From Acidobacteriota bacterium (lineage in GTDB: Bacteria; Acidobacteriota; Thermoanaerobaculia; Multivoradales; Multivoraceae), in NCBI GenBank assembly GCA_026707325.1, contig JAPOXA010000097.1:26028-90027 (forward strand): 64,000 nt of DNA, read 5' to 3'. Below the pieces are notes generated by a model, which did no database searches, had not been told where the DNA came from, and was given only the letters and a program-made list of their open reading frames with translations. Positions 59,946 through 64,000 of the stretch are shown piece by piece. A program made the translations under genes and the position numbers. Within the stretch, counting starts at the first letter, position 1. Every line of letters begins with the position of its first letter.

Positions 59946-61418
59946 GTGACTTCGGTTCGCTTCCTGGGTGTTCCCGGAGGTGCCGCTGGGCGACCGGGTG
60001 CGCCGGCCTTCTGGCCGGCATCCGCCGGAGGCGGAATCCGGATCCTTGCCGCTGCAGTCGCGGCCGTGCTCTGCGCGACGACCGGGGCTGCTCAGGTATC
60101 AGCCCCCAGCTACTACCGCGACGTCTGGCCCGTCATCCAGAAACGCTGCCAGGGCTGCCACCAGCCGGCGCAGCTTGGCGGTGAGTTGAACCTGACGAGT
60201 TTCGAAGGGCTGGCCGCGGGCGGGATGAGCGGTCCTGCGTTCGTCGCGGGCAAGCCGGACGAGAGTCGGATGCTGCGGATGCTTCGGGGGGAGATCGAGC
60301 CGGCGATGCCGATGCGGGCGGAGCCTCTGGCGGAGGCGGAGATCGCGGCGATCAGCGACTGGATCGCGGCCGGGGCCGCCGACGACACGCCGGAGGAGAT
60401 GCGGCTCGGCGCGGCGACGGGGCCTATCGTCTACCGCCAGCCGCCGGTGATCACGGCGGTCGCCTACTCCGCCGACGGGGAGTGGCTGGCCGTGTCGGGC
60501 AACCGGGAGGTCCTGCTCCACCGTCGCTCGAAGATCGGCAACGGCGACAGCCTGGAGGCTCGTTTCAGAAGCGTCTCGGAGCGCATTCAGGGGCTCGCGT
60601 TTCTCAAGAACGGGCGGCTGATCGCCACCGGCGGCACGCCCGCGCGGTTCGGCGAGATCCAGATCTGGGACATAGACGACCGGAAGCTCCGGGTGTCGAA
60701 CATGCTCTGTCACGACACGCTGTTCGGCCTCGCCGTGTCGCCGGACGAACGCCGGCTGGCGATCGGTTGCGCCGATCACACCGTTCGCATCCACCAGGCG
60801 ACCAGCGGTCGGGAGCTGCTGCGGATGAACCACCACGAGAACTGGGTGCTCGGCGTTGTCTTCGGCGGCGACGGCCGCCGCATCGTCTCCGTTGGCCGCG
60901 ACCGGGCCGCGAAGCTGATCGACGCCTCGAGCGGCGCCTTCGTCGAAAACATCAACCTGCTGCGCGGGGAGCTGTCGGCCGTCGTCCGGAACCCGCGAAT
61001 CGAGGCGGTCGTGATCGGCGGCGAGGACCGCGTGCCCTACTACTACCGGATGGATCGCGCCCGGAAGATGCTGATCGCCGACGACTCGACCCTGGTCCGG
61101 GAGTTCGAGCGCCAGGACGGGGAGATCTTCGCGCTCGCGGTGGACCCGCGGGGCGAGCGGCTGGCCGTTGGCGGCGCCGCGGCGACGGTGCCGATCTACG
61201 ACCTGGAGACCGGCGAACGGACCGCCACCGCCGCGGGACACCGTGCCGGCATCTACACGCTGGCGTTCGACCCCGCCGGCGCCGAACTGGCCACCGCCGG
61301 CTTCGACGGTCGCTTGAGGCTCTACGGCGCTACCGACGGCGAACTGCTGCACGAGTTCGTGCCGGTGCCGCTCGAGGGCGACCTCGGGGGAGAGACCACG
61401 GCCGGAGGGGCGCCGTGA
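59946..61418 (+). CDS. Secreted cytochrome c-domain / WD40-like propeller protein
   Basis: ~490-residue exported protein. N-terminal PSCyt1-type domain: YYRDVWPVIQKRCQGCHQPA (CxxCH heme site), MSGPAFVAGKPDESRMLRML, PMPMRAEPLAEAEIAAISDW. Then a seven-blade WD40-like propeller: VAYSADGEWLAVSGN, GLAVSPDERRLAIGCADHTV, FALAVDPRGERLAVGG, TLAFDPAGAELATAGFDGRL. Start is uncertain: GTG 59946 gives a 38-residue N-region encoded partly by palindromic element copy E before the signal core (ILAAAVAAVLCATTGAAQ); the GGAGG at 59923-59927 fits an out-of-frame TTG at 59933 better. The stop overlaps the next GTG (GTGA). Confidence 0.82.
   Translation: MTSVRFLGVPGGAAGRPGAPAFWPASAGGGIRILAAAVAAVLCATTGAAQVSAPSYYRDVWPVIQKRCQGCHQPAQLGGELNLTSFEGLAAGGMSGPAFVAGKPDESRMLRMLRGEIEPAMPMRAEPLAEAEIAAISDWIAAGAADDTPEEMRLGAATGPIVYRQPPVITAVAYSADGEWLAVSGNREVLLHRRSKIGNGDSLEARFRSVSERIQGLAFLKNGRLIATGGTPARFGEIQIWDIDDRKLRVSNMLCHDTLFGLAVSPDERRLAIGCADHTVRIHQATSGRELLRMNHHENWVLGVVFGGDGRRIVSVGRDRAAKLIDASSGAFVENINLLRGELSAVVRNPRIEAVVIGGEDRVPYYYRMDRARKMLIADDSTLVREFERQDGEIFALAVDPRGERLAVGGAAATVPIYDLETGERTATAAGHRAGIYTLAFDPAGAELATAGFDGRLRLYGATDGELLHEFVPVPLEGDLGGETTAGGAP
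59994..60041 (+). repeat. Two-hairpin palindromic element, copy E (inside a coding region)
   Basis: Head CCGGGTGCGCCGGCC, then GGCCGGC and a CCGCCGGAGGCGG-type stem. Falls in the N-region of the cytochrome/WD40 gene just before its signal core, the same relation as copy D has to its gene. Confidence 0.6.
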
Positions 61419-63901
61419 ACGGCCGCCACCTGCTGCGAAGCGCCTGCCAGGCGCTCGCCGGCGTCGCCATCGTCACGGTCGCGGCCGCCGCGGGGCCGCC
61501 GCCGAATCTCATCGACATGCATCCGCACGGCGGCCAGCAGGGGCGGGCCTTGCGGCTGGTCATCGAGGGCTACGGCGTCGCGGGCGAGATGGAGATCGAC
61601 AGCACGCTGCCCGGTTCGTTCGCCCGTCTCGGCGAGGCCGCCGACGAGGACCGGCTGCAGCAACAGCGGCGGCCGAACGACCGCAACCTCCAGGCCGCCG
61701 TCTTCCTGGTGGAGATCGACAGCGACGCCGCGCCGGGGCTCTATCCGCTGCGCGCCATAAGCGAGGACGGGCTGTCGAATGCGCTGCTGTTTCGGGTGGA
61801 CACCGTGTCCGAGGTCTCCGAGCGGAGTCTCCGCGACGGCATCCGCCACAGCAGCGCCGCCGCCGAACCGCCGCGCATCGATTCACTGCCGGTCGTCGTC
61901 AACGGCACGCTCGATGGAGCGGAGCGGGACCGCTATCGCTTCCGCGCAGAAGCTGGCGAGCGAGTCGTCCTGGAGGTCGAAGCGCGGCGCGTCGGCTCGG
62001 CGATCGACCCGGTGCTCCGGCTGCTCGACAAGGGAGGCAGCGAGATCACCTTCAACCAGGAGGGTTCCGGCATCGATGTCGACGCGCGTATCGACTGGCA
62101 GCCGCCGGAGGCCGGGGAGTACGTGGTCGAGGTCCACGACGCCCGATTCAGCAACCAGAGGCGGAACTTCTACCGCATGAAGCTGATCGCCGCCTCGGAC
62201 TACGCGTACGCCGACGCGGTCTTCCCGCTGGGGGCGCGCCGCGGCGAGGAGACGCGATTCGGGCTCACCGGCGGCAGCGAGGCTGCCACCAGGGAAGCCG
62301 CCCGCGCCGTCGAGACGGACAACGCCTTCGACATCGTCGGCCCGTCCCCCTCCTTGAAGACCAGCGCAGCCCTGCCGTTCCGGGTCGTCGTCGGCAGCCA
62401 TCCCGAGGTGCTGGAGAGTGAGACGGCCGACGACGAGGCCCTCGACACGCCCGTGGTCGTCAACGGGCGGATCGACCACGCCGGCGAAGTGGACCGCTAC
62501 CGGATCGCCGCCGAGCCGGGCCAGAGGCTCCTGATCGAGGTCGAGGGCGCCGCGCTCGGCTCCTCCGACCTGTTCGGCGTGCTGACCGTCACGACGCCGG
62601 ACGGCGAGTACCTGGCCTCCTCCGGCGACGACATCCCGGACCCCGACACGTTCCGCCTGCTGTCGCCGACCGCCACCTCTTTCGACCCCTGGGTCCTGGT
62701 CGAGACGCCGGAAGGGGTAGACGAGCTGCACGTCGCGGTCGAGGACCTCGTGGGGCGCGGCGGTCCCCGTTTCGGCTACCGGCTGACGGCGACGGCGAAC
62801 GGCCCCGACTTCGAGCTGCGCCTGAGCACGGCCCAACTGACGCTCAACAGTGGCGCTTCGAAGCCGATCGACGTCGGCGCCGTGCGCCGCGGCTATCTCG
62901 GTCCGATCCGCCTGTACGTCGAGGATCCGCCGCCCGGCATCGAGGCCAGGGACGGGTGGATCACCAGGGAGGTTCGCGACCTCGACACCCGCACGCTGGC
63001 GCGCTCCGGCCGAATCCTGGTCACCGCCGATCTCGACGCGACGCGCCAGCGCTTCGGCCTGGAGATCTGGGGCGAAGCCGTGCTCGAGGACGGCACCGTC
63101 ATCCGCCGGCGCGCGACCGTGCCGGGAAGCGTGACCAGCGTGCGCGCCGGCGACGGCCGCAGCTACACGACGGAGGCCGAGCGGTCGTTCAGCGCTCCCT
63201 GGCTGGAGAGCCGGCTGCCCGTGCTGCTCACCGGCAAGCCCGGGCCCCGGCTGACCACTCTGGAGCCGGCGACGGTGAGGCTGGTGAAGGGCATGCCGTT
63301 CGACTTCGAGTGGAAGTACGAAGCCCCGCCGGGCGAAGAGACCGCGACCAAACCGCCCATGGTCGTCAGTGCCCTGATCGGCGTGGGCGTGGGCGAGTTC
63401 CGGGTCGAGACGACCGAGAAGACCGACTACAACAGGCCCGAGGGCAGCAAACTCATCCGAAGCAGCGACGGCACCCAACTCGACCGCTACACCGTGACCC
63501 TCACCGGCGAAGTCACCGTGGGCGGCCGTCCCGAGCGCCTCTACACGCCCGGCGTGACGCTCGAGATCGTTCCCGGCTACCGGATCGAAGTCACCGGAGC
63601 GACCGTCAAGCCCGGCCGAAAGGGCACGGTGGAAGGCGTCCTCCACCGTGAAGAGAGCTTCAGGCAACCCGTCGAGCTGCGCGCCGACGCCCTGCCCACC
63701 GGCGTCGTCTGCGAAGGCACCGAAATCGAGGACGAGGACGACGGCAAGTTCCGGCTGGCCTGCGAAGCGTCCGACCAGGTGGAAGCAGGGGACTACGACT
63801 TCCTGATCACGTCGTCGTCCTGGCTGGCCGGCGAGCGAGAAGTCCGCTCCGCCTACACTACGGTGCCGGTGAGCGCGCGAATGGAGGTGAAGGGCAGATG
63901 A
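61415..63901 (+). CDS. Secreted PPC-domain protein
   Basis: 828-residue exported protein, GTG start overlapping the previous stop. Signal core ALAGVAIVTVAAAAG. Two pre-peptidase C-terminal (PPC) type beta domains: VVVNGTLDGAERDRYRFRAE ... GERVVLEVEARR (~155-245), and VVVNGRIDHAGEVDRYRIAA ... GQRLLIEVEGA (~345-440). The rest is beta-rich (LEPATVRLVKGMPFDFEW), ending in an Ig-like part. In planctomycete-type genomes such proteins follow cytochrome/WD40 and DUF1501 genes. Probably a structural or binding partner. Overlaps the next start by ATGA. Confidence 0.8.
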   Translation: MNGRHLLRSACQALAGVAIVTVAAAAGPPPNLIDMHPHGGQQGRALRLVIEGYGVAGEMEIDSTLPGSFARLGEAADEDRLQQQRRPNDRNLQAAVFLVEIDSDAAPGLYPLRAISEDGLSNALLFRVDTVSEVSERSLRDGIRHSSAAAEPPRIDSLPVVVNGTLDGAERDRYRFRAEAGERVVLEVEARRVGSAIDPVLRLLDKGGSEITFNQEGSGIDVDARIDWQPPEAGEYVVEVHDARFSNQRRNFYRMKLIAASDYAYADAVFPLGARRGEETRFGLTGGSEAATREAARAVETDNAFDIVGPSPSLKTSAALPFRVVVGSHPEVLESETADDEALDTPVVVNGRIDHAGEVDRYRIAAEPGQRLLIEVEGAALGSSDLFGVLTVTTPDGEYLASSGDDIPDPDTFRLLSPTATSFDPWVLVETPEGVDELHVAVEDLVGRGGPRFGYRLTATANGPDFELRLSTAQLTLNSGASKPIDVGAVRRGYLGPIRLYVEDPPPGIEARDGWITREVRDLDTRTLARSGRILVTADLDATRQRFGLEIWGEAVLEDGTVIRRRATVPGSVTSVRAGDGRSYTTEAERSFSAPWLESRLPVLLTGKPGPRLTTLEPATVRLVKGMPFDFEWKYEAPPGEETATKPPMVVSALIGVGVGEFRVETTEKTDYNRPEGSKLIRSSDGTQLDRYTVTLTGEVTVGGRPERLYTPGVTLEIVPGYRIEVTGATVKPGRKGTVEGVLHREESFRQPVELRADALPTGVVCEGTEIEDEDDGKFRLACEASDQVEAGDYDFLITSSSWLAGEREVRSAYTTVPVSARMEVKGR

Positions 63902-64000
63902 AAAGTCCCTGCATCGCCCTCGCCCTCACGATCGCCGCCATGATTCCCGGCGCCGCCGCCAACGCCGCGACCGACGCCGCCGAACCCGTCACCTTCATCC
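63898..64000 (+). CDS. Start of a further secreted protein, cut by window end
   Basis: ATG 63898 overlaps the PPC gene stop (ATGA). The 34 codons seen encode a signal peptide (CIALALTIAAMIPGAAANAA) and the start of a mature chain (TDAAEPVTFI). Clearly the next member of the coupled run; the family cannot be named. Confidence 0.7.
   Translation, partial: MKSPCIALALTIAAMIPGAAANAATDAAEPVTFI

Noticed and set aside
1..64000. CRISPR arrays, tRNA/rRNA genes, prophage or insertion-sequence genes
   Set aside because: I looked for evenly spaced repeats, cloverleaf-like sequences and transposase or integrase motifs and found none.

Overview
The window is G+C-rich (about two thirds G+C by eye), gene-dense DNA from a Gram-negative-type bacterium. 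Many products carry Sec, Tat or lipobox export signals. It also holds planctomycete-style cytochrome/DUF1549/DUF1553 and DUF1501 proteins, sulfatases, Gfo/Idh/MocA oxidoreductases with Tat leaders, a fused isobutyryl-CoA mutase and several glutathione-S-transferase-like proteins. This mix fits an environmental Acidobacteriota-like or planctomycete/verrucomicrobia-like heterotroph. The assignment is inference; there is no rRNA or other marker gene. I saw no tRNA, rRNA, CRISPR array, transposase or integrase.

Layout. 1-6.75 kb: S41 peptidase (cut by the window edge), SixA phosphatase, 2-hydroxyacid dehydrogenase overlapping an acyl-CoA synthetase, and a secreted alkaline phosphatase. 6.85-14 kb: fused isobutyryl-CoA mutase (icmF), a DUF2911 protein, an NTF2-like gene broken by one amber codon, a Tat-type oxidoreductase and an enoyl-CoA hydratase. 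14-19.4 kb: a SUMF1-fold protein, a PHP phosphoesterase, and a sugar-type ABC permease and binding protein with a TylF methyltransferase between them on the other strand. 19.4-28.6 kb: a translationally coupled set (tandem double sulfatase, old-yellow-enzyme, DUF993 joined in frame to an AlkX/YcaQ-type DNA glycosylase), then divergent oxidoreductase and secreted-protein genes. 28.6-37.8 kb: an accessory, defence-like stretch with a VapBC pair, a Fic protein, a dCTP-deaminase fragment, an ion channel between direct repeats, and a 1,631-residue DUF4011 helicase-nuclease. 37.8-52.1 kb: PmoA-family, cupin, GMC dehydrogenase with its small subunit, dienelactone hydrolase, two GST-like proteins, an orphan adenine methylase, PQQ-type propeller, photolyase, MFS transporter and NTF2-like lipoproteins. 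52.3-64 kb: a nuclease/beta-lactamase-fold fusion, then a cytochrome-DUF1553 / DUF1501 / cytochrome-WD40 / PPC-domain run that leaves the window.

Many adjacent genes overlap by 4 bp (ATGA, GTGA or TTGA), which points to translational coupling. The metabolic core looks like breakdown of organic and sulfated matter: sulfatases, phosphatases, secreted oxidoreductases and acyl-CoA enzymes. The non-coding DNA holds several structures: a family of two-hairpin palindromes (five copies), a 177-bp element with near-perfect 36-bp inverted arms, a 17-bp tandem repeat that can hide a ribosome-binding site, and direct repeats around the ion channel gene. Broken genes (amber NTF2-like gene, dCTP-deaminase piece, helicase tail copy, MFS tail) show ongoing rearrangement.
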